Assembly: GCA_030263715.1 (NCBI GenBank)
Contig: SZPM01000013.1
Span: forward strand, 1-64,000
DNA length: 64,000 bases
DNA from: ATM1 sp003577165
Lineage (GTDB): Bacteria; Armatimonadota; Fimbriimonadia; Fimbriimonadales; ATM1
Reading direction: 5' to 3'
Part shown: piece by piece, positions 8,139-17,826 of the stretch
How positions within the stretch are numbered: position 1 is the first letter of the stretch
Layout: the number at the start of each line of letters is the position of its first letter
The notes under the pieces: generated by a model
What the model saw: only the letters and a program-made list of their open reading frames with translations
Database searches by the model: none
What the model was told of the DNA's origin: nothing
Made by a program: the position numbers and the translations under genes

Positions 8139-10091
8139 ATGGTGTCTCGATTCCTCATTGCGCTCTGCGCGCTCTTCGCCTGGTCGTGGAGCGTGGGTGC
8201 GCCAGATCCGATTGTCAGTTGGTCCGCGAGCCTGATCCCCGGCGATGCTCGGCCCGGCGAGAGTGCACAGATCGTCGTCACCGGGAAGATCAAGGACGGG
8301 TGGCACATCTATGCGATGAAGCAGACCGGCGGCCCAATTGCCACAGAGATAACGCTTCCCGACACGAGCGTGCTGAAGCCGAATGGGGAGGCGATCCAGC
8401 CGCAGCCGATCGAGGCCGACGACCCGAATTTTGGAATCCGCGTCGGTTATCACAAGGGAGCGACCGCCTTCGCTCTTCCGGTTCAACTGGGCGCCAAGAT
8501 CGAGGGCGCGCAGAAAGTAATCGTAAACGTCCGATGGCAGGCGTGCAATGACACGAGTTGCGCGATTCCGGAGACGACACCGGTTACCTTTACTTTCACC
8601 CCTGGCTCAGGCCCCGCGAGGCCCGACCGGACGAGTCCCATCACAGCCGTGCCCGAGCAGCCCGAGGGCCACGTCGCGGGCCAAGCGGCGCCTTCCGCTG
8701 GACAGGACGGAAAGCAGGCGGCGCAGTTGGAATCTGGCGAGGGCGACGTCTCGAAACAGGTTGAAAAGGCCCGGTCGGAAGGACTGCTCGCTTTCTTGCG
8801 CCTCGCTGCGACTCTCGGACTTTTGTCACTCCTCACGCCGTGCGTATTCCCGATGATTCCGATTACCGTCAGTTACTTCGCAAAACCGGTGAGCACGGAG
8901 GGAGGATCGAATCTGCGAGGAGCGTTCGCGTTTTCGATCGGAATCATCAGCACCTTCACGATCATCGGCTTCGCCGTCACCCTGCTCTTCGGGGCGAGCG
9001 GCACTCAGGACCTCGCCACGAATCCGATCTTGAATCTGGTGATCGCGATTCTGTTCGTTGTGTTCGCGCTTAACCTATTCGGCGTGTTCGAGATTCGGAT
9101 GCCCAGTTTTCTTCTGAACAGGGCACAGTCCGGCACCCGACGCGGCGGATTCGCAGGACCTCTGTTCATGGGAGTGACTGCGGCGATTACTTCGATGACC
9201 TGCACCGTTCCGTTCGTCGGGACGATCCTTGCGCTCGCGACGAAGGAGTTCTTCTATCCGCTCATGGGAATGATCGGATTCAGCCTTGCGTTCGCGACGC
9301 CGTTCTTCCTTCTGGCGCTGTTCCCCCAAAGCCTTGCGAAACTGCCGAAGTCCGGATCATGGATGTCGTCGGTGAAAGTGTTCATGGGGTTCATCGAAAT
9401 CGCCGCCGCCGTCAAGTTCGCTTCCAATGCCGATCTCGTGTGGCACTTGGGAATGCTCACGCGGCCCGTGTTCGTTGCGATTTGGGCGATCGTCGCTCTC
9501 GTGGCCGCCCTCTACCTCATGGGGTGGATCGCCCTGCCCACGGCGCCGAACGGCCCGAAGATCGGCATTGGTAGGCGGGTGCTCGGATTGGCGATGGCCG
9601 GAGTTGGTGGCTACTGCCTTGCCTCCTTGAACGGCGCGCCTCTTGGCGAGTTCAGCGCATTTCTGCCGCCTGATCCGTACCCTGGGCGCGCCGCTACGGG
9701 TGATCAGGCTGTGAAGTGGGTCTACAACTTCGACGCCGCGAAACAGCAGGCGGCGTCTGCGGGCCGGCCCATATTCGTCAACTTCACGGGCTACACATGC
9801 ACGAATTGCCGGTGGATGGAGCAGAACATGTTCCCGCGTCCGGCGGTTAAGAATGCGCTCGACAACTTCATCGCCGTCGAACTCTTCACAGACGGCGGCA
9901 CTCCCACGGACGAGAGTAATCGCAAATTGCGAGATCAGATGACCGGTGTCTTGACGCTCCCCGTCTACGTCATCGTGGCCCAGGACGGCAGAGTGGTCAA
10001 GTGGTTCGAGGGATCGACGCGAAATGAGGAGGCGTTCCTCGAGTTTCTTCGGTCGGGTCTCGAATCTGCGCGAATGGTGGCGTCAAGATAG
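8139..10091 (+). CDS. dsbD: thiol:disulfide interchange protein DsbD
   Basis: 650 residues with all three DsbD parts. The signal and periplasmic N-domain carry the QACNDTSC cysteine pair. The transmembrane domain has about eight helices, with the redox cysteines C235 (LLTPCVFPMIP) and C355 (TSMTCTVPF). The C-terminal thioredoxin domain has CTNC (C554/C557). The protein moves electrons from cytoplasmic thioredoxin across the inner membrane to periplasmic reductases. The preceding small gene duplicates its N-domain and is probably co-transcribed. Confidence 0.95.
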   Translation: MVSRFLIALCALFAWSWSVGAPDPIVSWSASLIPGDARPGESAQIVVTGKIKDGWHIYAMKQTGGPIATEITLPDTSVLKPNGEAIQPQPIEADDPNFGIRVGYHKGATAFALPVQLGAKIEGAQKVIVNVRWQACNDTSCAIPETTPVTFTFTPGSGPARPDRTSPITAVPEQPEGHVAGQAAPSAGQDGKQAAQLESGEGDVSKQVEKARSEGLLAFLRLAATLGLLSLLTPCVFPMIPITVSYFAKPVSTEGGSNLRGAFAFSIGIISTFTIIGFAVTLLFGASGTQDLATNPILNLVIAILFVVFALNLFGVFEIRMPSFLLNRAQSGTRRGGFAGPLFMGVTAAITSMTCTVPFVGTILALATKEFFYPLMGMIGFSLAFATPFFLLALFPQSLAKLPKSGSWMSSVKVFMGFIEIAAAVKFASNADLVWHLGMLTRPVFVAIWAIVALVAALYLMGWIALPTAPNGPKIGIGRRVLGLAMAGVGGYCLASLNGAPLGEFSAFLPPDPYPGRAATGDQAVKWVYNFDAAKQQAASAGRPIFVNFTGYTCTNCRWMEQNMFPRPAVKNALDNFIAVELFTDGGTPTDESNRKLRDQMTGVLTLPVYVIVAQDGRVVKWFEGSTRNEEAFLEFLRSGLESARMVASR

Positions 10092-10095
10092 CCGC

Positions 10096-10101
10096 TAAAA
10101 T
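10096..10101 (+). promoter_or_regulatory. candidate -10 box of kdsA
   Basis: TAAAAT, 6 nt before the GTG start at 10108 and just after the dsbD stop. No -35 box is recognised. The arrangement fits a leaderless transcript. Confidence 0.45.
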
Positions 10102-10107
10102 GCTCCG

Positions 10108-10941
10108 GTGGGCATTGCGGTGAACCCGGTACGGGCAGGAGGCGTTACGATCGGCACGGGCTTGCCGGTCCTGATTGCGGGGCCGTGCATGGCCGAGTCC
10201 CTCGACCTCTGCCGGCACGTTGCGGACACTCTGGCCGCGTTGTGCGGCGACTTGGGCTACTCGTACATCTTCAAAGCCTCCTTCGACAAAGCGAATCGAA
10301 GCAGCGGCGCGAGCCGACGAGGGCCGGGGATGGAGGAGGGCCTGAGAATCCTCAGCGAGATTTCCGACGAATTCGGCGTCCCGACGACGACGGACGTGCA
10401 CCTCCCTTCGCAGGCGGATGAAGTGGCGTCGGCCGTTGATCTATTACAGATCCCGGCGTTCCTGTGCCGACAAACGGATCTCTTGGAAGCTTGCGCCGCA
10501 ACCGGGAAACCGGTCAACGTGAAGAAGGGACAGTTTCTCGCGCCGTGGGATGCGAAAAACATCGTCGAGAAACTGAGTGCAGCCGGCGCTAACGGAATCA
10601 TGCTCACAGAGCGCGGAACATCGTTCGGATACAACGCGCTTGTCGTGGACATGACGGGTCTCCCGGTGATGCGGTCGTTCGGTTGCCCGGTTTGCTTCGA
10701 CGCGACGCACAGCGCGCAGAAGCCCGGAGGACTTGGGAACTCGAGCGGCGGCGACCGTGACTCCATCCCGCACCTTGCCGCTGCGGCCGTCGGGGTCGGA
10801 ATCGACGCGCTCTTTATGGAAGTTCACCCGGATCCGGAAAGGGCGTTGAGCGACGCAGCGACACAGTGGCCGCTCTCTGAGGCTCGTCCGCTTTTGAGCC
10901 GCCTAAAGCGGATTTGGGACGCGTCTTCGGAAGGAAGGTAA
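10108..10941 (+). CDS. kdsA: 3-deoxy-8-phosphooctulonate synthase
   Basis: 277 residues. It condenses phosphoenolpyruvate with arabinose 5-phosphate to give KDO-8-phosphate for lipid A-core assembly. Visible motifs are LIAGPCMAES, FDKANRSS, TDVHLPSQADEV, PVNVKKGQFLAPWDAK and a conserved FDATHSAQ. The Cys in AGPC is typical of the metal-dependent class of this enzyme. Its presence argues for a lipopolysaccharide-bearing outer membrane, in agreement with lptF and lptD downstream. Confidence 0.95.
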   Translation: MGIAVNPVRAGGVTIGTGLPVLIAGPCMAESLDLCRHVADTLAALCGDLGYSYIFKASFDKANRSSGASRRGPGMEEGLRILSEISDEFGVPTTTDVHLPSQADEVASAVDLLQIPAFLCRQTDLLEACAATGKPVNVKKGQFLAPWDAKNIVEKLSAAGANGIMLTERGTSFGYNALVVDMTGLPVMRSFGCPVCFDATHSAQKPGGLGNSSGGDRDSIPHLAAAAVGVGIDALFMEVHPDPERALSDAATQWPLSEARPLLSRLKRIWDASSEGR

Positions 10942-10971
10942 CGCAACCTCGTAGAACCGGACGCGTTGGTG

Positions 10972-13791
10972 ATGTCTCCAGCCGCCGTCCTGTTCGCCCT
11001 CCTATCGCAACCTCTGCTCTCGCCACCGCAGTTGTGGTCTTTTGGATTTGCCGCGCCTCCGAGGATTCCGCTCGCCGGAGACGCGAATGGAGACGGCTTT
11101 GCTGATCTGCTCTGCGTGTACCCCCCCGGGCCCAGCATCGTCGACATCCAGCCCAACGTCGACGGGCTAAAGACTGGGTTCGGCAGACAGGCAAGAACGT
11201 CATTTGGAGCAGACTGTCTGGCTGCGACGACGATAGACGCAGACGGCGACGGCCGCGTTGAAGTCGTAGGTGTGTTCCCGAACGGCGAAATCCTGTCGGC
11301 TGGCTCAATGGCAGAAGGCGTGTTCTCAGTTCAGGAACTTCTCGCGAAGTTGCCGGAGCCGATCACCGACCCGATCATTGGGGAAGCGGAGACGATCGAA
11401 GGAAGAGCAGGATTCTTCGTTGTCTCGAAGTCGACGGGAAATGGCTTCGGAGTCCGGGCCTTCAGGGGGGGCGGAGCCTCCGTGAGACGCCTGGAGTTTC
11501 CCGCCCACATAAACTGGATCGCTCAAAGGGAGATCGATGCGACGCGGGAGGGGGCGGAGTGGGTTTATCGGACGGGCTCCGGTGAAACATTCGTTGCGGA
11601 CAGCGCGAACATCCGCAAGAAGCGGCTCGTTCGCAAGGGATCGGCCACAGAGGCGATTGCGATTTGGAATGGAAAGATCGTGGTCGGAGACACGGTCTAC
11701 GATAACGGAATTGCACAGCGCGTGGACTCTCTCGCCACCTTCGAGCCGGGGACTCGTTTGCTGACAGGCGACATGGATGGCGACGGGACTGACGATCTGG
11801 TCGCGTTTTCCTACGGCACCGGCAAGCACACGGCTTACGATATTCATGTTCTTTACGCGCTGCGTGAAGGAGATCGCGACTTCGACCGAGATGGCCTGTC
11901 GAACGAGGAAGAGGCCGCACTGCGCACCGATCCGGAAAACAGAGACACGGACAACGATGGCCTCTTGGACGGTTGGGAAACAAAGGGCTTCCGCGAACTC
12001 GATTTGCCTGGCCTCGGATGCAGCCCGACGAGGCCGGACGTCGTTTGCTACGTCCAGCCGATTGCCGACGTCGATGAAAACAAACTCCGGCAGGACATGG
12101 CAGCCGTCGCGAAAACCATGGGGGAACTTACTACGGGCGACGAATTCACAGCGAACGGCATCGGGTTTCATCCCATCTACCTACCAGCGATTCCCGTCGA
12201 GGCGGCGCGCGGCAAAGGCTGGGCGGAGTTAGGGCCGGCAAATCTCCCTCCGCAGCATCGGGGGATCGCGCACTGGATGGTCGTCAACAAAGGGGGGGGA
12301 GGACAAGCCATGGAACTCGGCGACATGGGAGGCTGTGGCGCCGACGCTCTTTGGGCGGTGTTCCTGCATGAATTCGGCCATCAACTGGGCCTCGATCACA
12401 CGGGCCATTGGGGGCCTGCGCATTGCCCGATCTACACCTCGTTGATGAACTACGCCTACAGCTACTACTTCGACGATCGGCCGGACGCGATTCACTTCAG
12501 TCGCGGTGCGCTCAGTCGTTACGTGCTCGATGAGTCCAACCTGGACGAAACGATGCCGTTTCCTTACGAACAGGTCAAGTTTCTCGAGAAGGGCCCGTAC
12601 CGTTTTCGTTTGAAGCCGGCGGGCAAGGAAACTCTCATTGATTGGAACTGGAACGGCGTGTTCGGAGAGAAGGGTGTCCGCGCGGACGTGAATTACGGTT
12701 ACAGCACGCACGCTGGAATTCGACACACAATCGACAAGGCTCACACCTCACCGTTCCTGCTCAACCACAACGGCCAGGCGATCATCGTGTACGGAAAACT
12801 TGCGAATCAGCCGAAGCCGGGGGAGCCGCCCTCCATTAGCGCCGAACACCCTGGCGACGTTCAGGTGCGCGTGCTCCTTGCTGGCCGCAAGTGGAGCGAG
12901 CCGTTCTCACCGAAAGATGCGGCGCTTACGGGCGATCCCTGCGCCTATTCTGCTGGCGAAGACGTGGTCGTCATTTGTCCGACCGCAACCGGTGCCCGCG
13001 CGATCGTGTTGCGCGTGGACGCAGGTCAGATCGTGCAAGTTCGTGCTGAGGATGTTAGCGTTGCACCGGGCTCGCAGTTGTCAGCCGCGAATCTGGGAAC
13101 TCGCCCCACGCTCTTTGCTCGCAATCCAGAAACGGGCGACGTGTCCTATGCAGTCTGGAAGTCGGGAAGACTGAGTCAGTTTGAGCCATTGTCGCAAAAG
13201 AGCACCAATCCGGTGGGGGCCTGTTTGGACACACTATCTGGCGAAGTCATCGTCGCACTCGCGCAGGATCAGGACAAAGACAGGCCCGCGCGCTGGAAGT
13301 TAGTTCGATATGCGTGGCAAGGCGACAGCCTACAGGAGGTGGGGAGCGAATGGGTCGAAGGCGAGGCAGGTGGCGCCCGGGGCGACGGCCGCATGACGAT
13401 CGTGTTCGATGCGAGTCGTGACGGCGGCCCGAAGGGACGCGTATACGTGTTCTCTGAAGGCATCCGACGAAACCCCGACGCAATGTGGGGCCAGATGTAT
13501 GTGGCCCACACAATTGCCGACAAGTCCCTTCGCGGCGGTTGGCTTGTTAAGCGAATGTACGACGAGTGGACGAACACGCGGAGCAGTTGTACGGCAATTC
13601 CGTTCGAGGGAGACATTCTGTGGGCTTATCGGTGGGTGGATGGTGGGCAGGGATCCACGGACAGCGACCTGCAGGTCGCCTATCGAGGGCTGGGCATCGA
13701 CGAGGTGCCTATGGGGGATCATGACGACATCGGTTTCGTGCTGCGCTTCGGCTTGCGCAGAAGCATCCTGTGGCTGAATCCAGGGCCCTAA
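10972..13791 (+). CDS. large exported metzincin-like protease with FG-GAP and EF-hand-like repeats
   Basis: About 939 residues with an N-terminal signal-like segment. Residues ~20-310 contain FG-GAP/VCBS-like repeats (LAGDANGDGFADLL, TIDADGDGRVEVV, TGDMDGDGTDDLV). Residues ~310-345 contain calcium-binding dockerin/thrombospondin-type repeats (DRDGLSNEEE, DTDNDGLLDGWE). The zinc site HEFGHQLGLDH lies at H466/H470/H476, with a plausible Met-turn SLMNYAY at M492, as in metzincins. The C-terminal half resembles a beta-propeller. ATG 10972 is preceded by in-frame TTG and GTG at 10966 and 10969. The substrate is unknown. Confidence 0.8.
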   Translation: MSPAAVLFALLSQPLLSPPQLWSFGFAAPPRIPLAGDANGDGFADLLCVYPPGPSIVDIQPNVDGLKTGFGRQARTSFGADCLAATTIDADGDGRVEVVGVFPNGEILSAGSMAEGVFSVQELLAKLPEPITDPIIGEAETIEGRAGFFVVSKSTGNGFGVRAFRGGGASVRRLEFPAHINWIAQREIDATREGAEWVYRTGSGETFVADSANIRKKRLVRKGSATEAIAIWNGKIVVGDTVYDNGIAQRVDSLATFEPGTRLLTGDMDGDGTDDLVAFSYGTGKHTAYDIHVLYALREGDRDFDRDGLSNEEEAALRTDPENRDTDNDGLLDGWETKGFRELDLPGLGCSPTRPDVVCYVQPIADVDENKLRQDMAAVAKTMGELTTGDEFTANGIGFHPIYLPAIPVEAARGKGWAELGPANLPPQHRGIAHWMVVNKGGGGQAMELGDMGGCGADALWAVFLHEFGHQLGLDHTGHWGPAHCPIYTSLMNYAYSYYFDDRPDAIHFSRGALSRYVLDESNLDETMPFPYEQVKFLEKGPYRFRLKPAGKETLIDWNWNGVFGEKGVRADVNYGYSTHAGIRHTIDKAHTSPFLLNHNGQAIIVYGKLANQPKPGEPPSISAEHPGDVQVRVLLAGRKWSEPFSPKDAALTGDPCAYSAGEDVVVICPTATGARAIVLRVDAGQIVQVRAEDVSVAPGSQLSAANLGTRPTLFARNPETGDVSYAVWKSGRLSQFEPLSQKSTNPVGACLDTLSGEVIVALAQDQDKDRPARWKLVRYAWQGDSLQEVGSEWVEGEAGGARGDGRMTIVFDASRDGGPKGRVYVFSEGIRRNPDAMWGQMYVAHTIADKSLRGGWLVKRMYDEWTNTRSSCTAIPFEGDILWAYRWVDGGQGSTDSDLQVAYRGLGIDEVPMGDHDDIGFVLRFGLRRSILWLNPGP

Positions 13792-13793
13792 CG

Positions 13794-13799
13794 TATACT
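13794..13799 (+). promoter_or_regulatory. candidate -10 box of the GH4 gene
   Basis: TATACT, 6 nt before the GTG start at 13806 and immediately after the stop of the metalloprotease gene. A weak -35 candidate TGGCTG lies 17 nt upstream. Confidence 0.45.
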
Positions 13800-13805
13800 G
13801 CGGCA

Positions 13806-15134
13806 GTGCCTCGAGTTGCGTTCATAGGCGCCGGATCGGTCGTCTTCGCAAAGAACCTGATCGGCGACTTACTACTTTACGACGAATTCAAGAACTGCGG
13901 CATCGCCCTCATGGACATCGACGCCGAGCGGCTCGGCGTTGCCGAGACGATGTGCCGACGCTTGGCGAAGACTCTTGGAGCAGAGCCGAGCATCCAAGCG
14001 ACACTCGACCGGAGAGAGGCTTTGGAAGGCAGCGACTATGTCATCTGTGCGATTCAGGTGGGCGGCTATCGGCCCTGCACAGTAACGGATTTCGAGATAC
14101 CCAAGACGTACGGCCTGCGGCAAACCATCGCGGACACGGTTGGAATAGGCGGCATCATGCGCGGCCTGCGAACGATTCCTGTCCTCGTTGAAATTGCGCG
14201 CGACATGGAGGAACTCTGCCCGGAAGCTTGGTTGCTCCAGTACTCGAACCCGATGGCGATGAACTGCTGGGCCCTCGCCAAAGCCACGCGGATCAACGTC
14301 GTCGGTCTTTGCCACAGCGTTCAGGGAACGATTAATGAACTGGCGAGGGATCTAGGGGTTGCGCCGGATGAGATTCGATATCTGTGCGCAGGGATCAACC
14401 ACCTTGCTTTCTATCTCAAACTGGAGCGAAACGGCCAGGACCTATATCCGGACCTATTCCGGTTGGCGCAAGAAGGGAAGATCCCTGAGACGAACCGCGT
14501 TCGTTACGAAATGCTGCTCCGACTCGGCTACTTCGTCACGGAGAGTAGTGAGCACTTTAGCGAATACTGCAACCACTTCATACGGCGTGATCGACCCGAC
14601 CTCATCGAACAGTATCGAATCCCCCTGGACGAGTACATTCGACGTTGCGAAGTTCAGGATGCGAAGTGGAAAGACATGAAGGCCTCGTTCTCTTCGGAGG
14701 GCGATCTTACGCACACGCGCACCCAGGAGTACGGCGCTCAGATCATTCACTCGATCGAAACGAACACGCCGAGAGTGATCTATGGAAACGTGCGGAATGA
14801 AAACCTCATCTCGAACTTGCCACAAGATTGCTGCGTCGAGGTTCCGTGCCTCGTGGACGCACAGGGCGTACAGCCGACGCGAATCGGCCGCATCCCTGCC
14901 GAGTTGGCGGCGGTCATGATGACGAACGTCAACGTGCAGGGCTTGACTGTCGAGGCGGCCCTCACCGGCTCGCGCGATGCAGCCTATCATGCGGCGATGC
15001 TCGATCCCCACACGTCATCAGAACTGACGCTTCAGGAAATCTGGTCACTGGTGGACGACCTCATCGAGGCGCACGGGGATTGGCTCCCCCCCCTCTCCCA
15101 TCGGAGGCTGCAGCCTGGCGCGAACCTCGGGTGA
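13806..15134 (+). CDS. glycoside hydrolase family 4 (alpha-galactosidase-like)
   Basis: About 442 residues. GH4 enzymes use NAD+ and a divalent metal in an oxidation-elimination mechanism. The NAD fold is seen in VAFIGAGSVVFAKNL. The metal ligands are C169 (GLCHSVQG) and H199 (GINHLAFY), and YSNPMAMN is the conserved NPM motif. The overall sequence is closer to MelA alpha-galactosidases than to phospho-glycosidases, but this is a judgement from motifs only. The start is GTG 13806; the frame extends slightly upstream into the preceding gene. It is followed 4 nt later by glnE. Confidence 0.88.
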   Translation: MPRVAFIGAGSVVFAKNLIGDLLLYDEFKNCGIALMDIDAERLGVAETMCRRLAKTLGAEPSIQATLDRREALEGSDYVICAIQVGGYRPCTVTDFEIPKTYGLRQTIADTVGIGGIMRGLRTIPVLVEIARDMEELCPEAWLLQYSNPMAMNCWALAKATRINVVGLCHSVQGTINELARDLGVAPDEIRYLCAGINHLAFYLKLERNGQDLYPDLFRLAQEGKIPETNRVRYEMLLRLGYFVTESSEHFSEYCNHFIRRDRPDLIEQYRIPLDEYIRRCEVQDAKWKDMKASFSSEGDLTHTRTQEYGAQIIHSIETNTPRVIYGNVRNENLISNLPQDCCVEVPCLVDAQGVQPTRIGRIPAELAAVMMTNVNVQGLTVEAALTGSRDAAYHAAMLDPHTSSELTLQEIWSLVDDLIEAHGDWLPPLSHRRLQPGANLG

Positions 15135-15138
15135 GGGC

Positions 15139-17826
15139 ATGGACCTCCGTGGCTTATTCAAGGAGGAGTCGAGCGTAAGCGCGGCAGAGCGCGTTCTGGC
15201 GCGAATTCCTGAGGTCGGTGTCGCCCCACTGGTGAACGCCCTCCGACGGTCCGCCGACGCGGATCGTGCCGTCGCGAACATCGATCGTTGGCTCGCAGCG
15301 GGCGGCGGCTCCCCCGTTCGCTCGGAAGCGCTGGCGAGGGACCCTGCGCTCCGCTATCGCTTGGTTACTCTGGTCGCGGCCAGTCAAGCCATCGGGGACA
15401 TGTTTGTCCAGAACCCTGAAATGGCTCTCATGCTCGCCGACAGCGACGAGATGTCTAAGCCCGTGGAAGCATCGGAAATCATCGAGGAGGGCCGTCGAAT
15501 CCTGTCGGATGCTGGTTCCTTCAGCCACGCGCTGGACAGGCTTCGATTCCTGAAGCAGAAAAAGGTCGTGGGGATCGTTTGGCACGACCTGAACGCGAGT
15601 TGGCAACCGGAGCAGGTGTGGCGAGCGCTGTCGGAACTTGCGGATGGAATCCTGCGGCTCACCGCCGAACTCGTGTGGAGTGAAATCGGAAGCGGTGAAC
15701 TTCCAGTTGCAGTCATCGCTCTGGGCAAACACGGGTCACGCGAACTGAACTACAGCAGCGACATCGACCTCCAGTTCGTCGCCCGGGATGACATTGACGA
15801 CCTCGACACGTGCGCACAGTTTTGCGAACGGTTCATGCGAGCCGTGTCTGGAAGAATGGGACGCGGCGCCCTGTACCGTGTGGATACCCGGTTGCGACCG
15901 ATGGGATCTGCTGGGCCGGTGATTCAGCGGCTCTCCGCGGCGCTCGCGTACTACAGGAACTACGCCGACCCCTGGGAAATTCAAATGCTGATTCGCGCGC
16001 GCACGTGTGCCGGCAGCGACGAAGTTGGAACGAAATTTACCGAAGCCGTCAGTTCCGAAGTGTACAAAGGCGCGAGGTCAGACCTGTTCCTCGACGGCTT
16101 GGTCGAGGCGAAGCGGCGATACGAGCGGGAGATCCAGAGCCGACAGGAGACTGAGCGAAACGTGAAATTGGGCCGAGGCGGCATTCGTGATGTCGAATTC
16201 ATCGTCCAGTTACTTCAGTTGCTTTCGGGAAAGCGATATCCCGAAGTTCGCGGACTCGGAACTCTTCCGTCGACAGCCGCGCTCGAGAAAGTGGGCATCC
16301 TCACCGAGCGAGAGGCGGGCGTGCTCTCCTCCGGCTACCGCTTACTGCGGCAAGTCGAACATCGGATTCAATTGCTCCATGACTTGCAGTCGCACATGCT
16401 TCCGGCCGACCCGCGGGGACAACAGGTGCTCGCCGCGCTTGTCGGCGCATCCAGTTGGAAACGACTGCGCGCAGAGATTCGTCGAATTCGGTTCTTAATC
16501 CGGTCGATTCTCGAAGCGCGAATCCCGAAGTTAGCAGTACCGAGCGAAGAATCAACGAGAGTCATCGACTCGCTTGGGATGAACCCCGATTCGAGCGAGG
16601 CCGCGACCGTCCGCAAACTGCTGACGATGATGGAGGACTCCGGCGAGGTCGCGAAGGAGATCGAAGCGAGCGGTCGAATGCGGGAACGAGTGGATCTCAT
16701 CGCGAGCCGCGCTCCCCGTGTCGTTTCTGAAATCGCATTTCACAGCGAACTTTGGGATGTCGCCTTCTCCGAAGAGGTTGAGCACGAAGGCGCCGATGAG
16801 GTGGACCCAGGGACGGCGCTCGCCGAACGCCTCGCAAGCATCGGGGAAGATTGGGAGTCCGAATTCGCAGGCGAGTTGAGGCGTCTGTGGACTGCGGCGT
16901 GCCTGAAGTTCGCTTGGCACGGTGACCTCGAGCGGGCATCGGAGTATCTCGACAAGATCTCCTCGAGAGCGCTGCTGCTCGCCCTCGATCGACTGGGGGG
17001 TCAAGACATCGACGTCATTGCCCTCGGGCGGCTCGGGAGCCGTGACCTGCTCCTACCCTCGGACTGGGATGTAGCCTTCGTGGTGCGCGACCCGGCCCAG
17101 ACCCAGCGAGCCGAAAGGATTGGGGAGGAACTCCTCAAACTGACCCGCAGACTGGCCGTCTCCAGCGCCTACTTCCCGCTGGATACCCGCCTGAGGCCGG
17201 AAGGCTCCGCGGGCCTGGTTGTGCGGTCGCTCGCTGCCGTTGAGACCTATGGGTGGCAGGCCATGGAGCCCTGGGAGCGCCTCGCCTACACTCGGGCTCG
17301 GTCGCTTCGCGGCTGGCAGGAGACTGACTCGACGCTGCGATCCGTCGTCTACGGCGCCCTGTGGTCAGAGGAGGCGGAGCAGCAGATCGACCACCTTCGG
17401 GCGCGCGTTCATCGAGAGCGCGCTCGCCCAAACGAACTCCACAGAAACCTCAAACTCGGCCCGGGATTCTCGATGGACGTCGAGTGGCTGGTCGGCGCAT
17501 CGAAACTTCACTTGTCACTGAGCGACGTGCCGACCATGACGACATGCGTCGAATTGCGAGCGCTCGCAGAAAGGCAGGTGATCAACGTGTACGAAAGGGA
17601 CGAGTTGTCCGCAGCGTATCAACTGTACGGAAGTCTGCGCAACGCGCTCTGGCTCCTCGAGATGGACTCGGATGCGGTGCTGCCGGAAAACCCTGATCGG
17701 CTTGCAAAATTGGCGCATTTCTTATCGTACGATGGTCCGAACCAACTACTGTCAGCCGTCGAAAGATATAAGAGCACGGTCATCGAAGTCTATGACAGAC
17801 TGAAGAGAGGGCGCGCTGCATGCTGA
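15139..17826 (+). CDS. glnE: glutamine synthetase adenylyltransferase/deadenylase
   Basis: 895 residues, close to the usual GlnE length. The N-terminal nucleotidyltransferase domain has GSRELNYSSDIDLQFV around residue 200 and GRGGIRDVEFIVQLLQL around 350. The C-terminal transferase domain has GSRDLLLPSDWDVAFV around 640 and a weaker LKLGPGFSMDVEWLVG near 780. It adds or removes AMP on glutamine synthetase according to nitrogen status. It is followed by plsY with a 7-nt overlap. Confidence 0.92.
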   Translation: MDLRGLFKEESSVSAAERVLARIPEVGVAPLVNALRRSADADRAVANIDRWLAAGGGSPVRSEALARDPALRYRLVTLVAASQAIGDMFVQNPEMALMLADSDEMSKPVEASEIIEEGRRILSDAGSFSHALDRLRFLKQKKVVGIVWHDLNASWQPEQVWRALSELADGILRLTAELVWSEIGSGELPVAVIALGKHGSRELNYSSDIDLQFVARDDIDDLDTCAQFCERFMRAVSGRMGRGALYRVDTRLRPMGSAGPVIQRLSAALAYYRNYADPWEIQMLIRARTCAGSDEVGTKFTEAVSSEVYKGARSDLFLDGLVEAKRRYEREIQSRQETERNVKLGRGGIRDVEFIVQLLQLLSGKRYPEVRGLGTLPSTAALEKVGILTEREAGVLSSGYRLLRQVEHRIQLLHDLQSHMLPADPRGQQVLAALVGASSWKRLRAEIRRIRFLIRSILEARIPKLAVPSEESTRVIDSLGMNPDSSEAATVRKLLTMMEDSGEVAKEIEASGRMRERVDLIASRAPRVVSEIAFHSELWDVAFSEEVEHEGADEVDPGTALAERLASIGEDWESEFAGELRRLWTAACLKFAWHGDLERASEYLDKISSRALLLALDRLGGQDIDVIALGRLGSRDLLLPSDWDVAFVVRDPAQTQRAERIGEELLKLTRRLAVSSAYFPLDTRLRPEGSAGLVVRSLAAVETYGWQAMEPWERLAYTRARSLRGWQETDSTLRSVVYGALWSEEAEQQIDHLRARVHRERARPNELHRNLKLGPGFSMDVEWLVGASKLHLSLSDVPTMTTCVELRALAERQVINVYERDELSAAYQLYGSLRNALWLLEMDSDAVLPENPDRLAKLAHFLSYDGPNQLLSAVERYKSTVIEVYDRLKRGRAAC

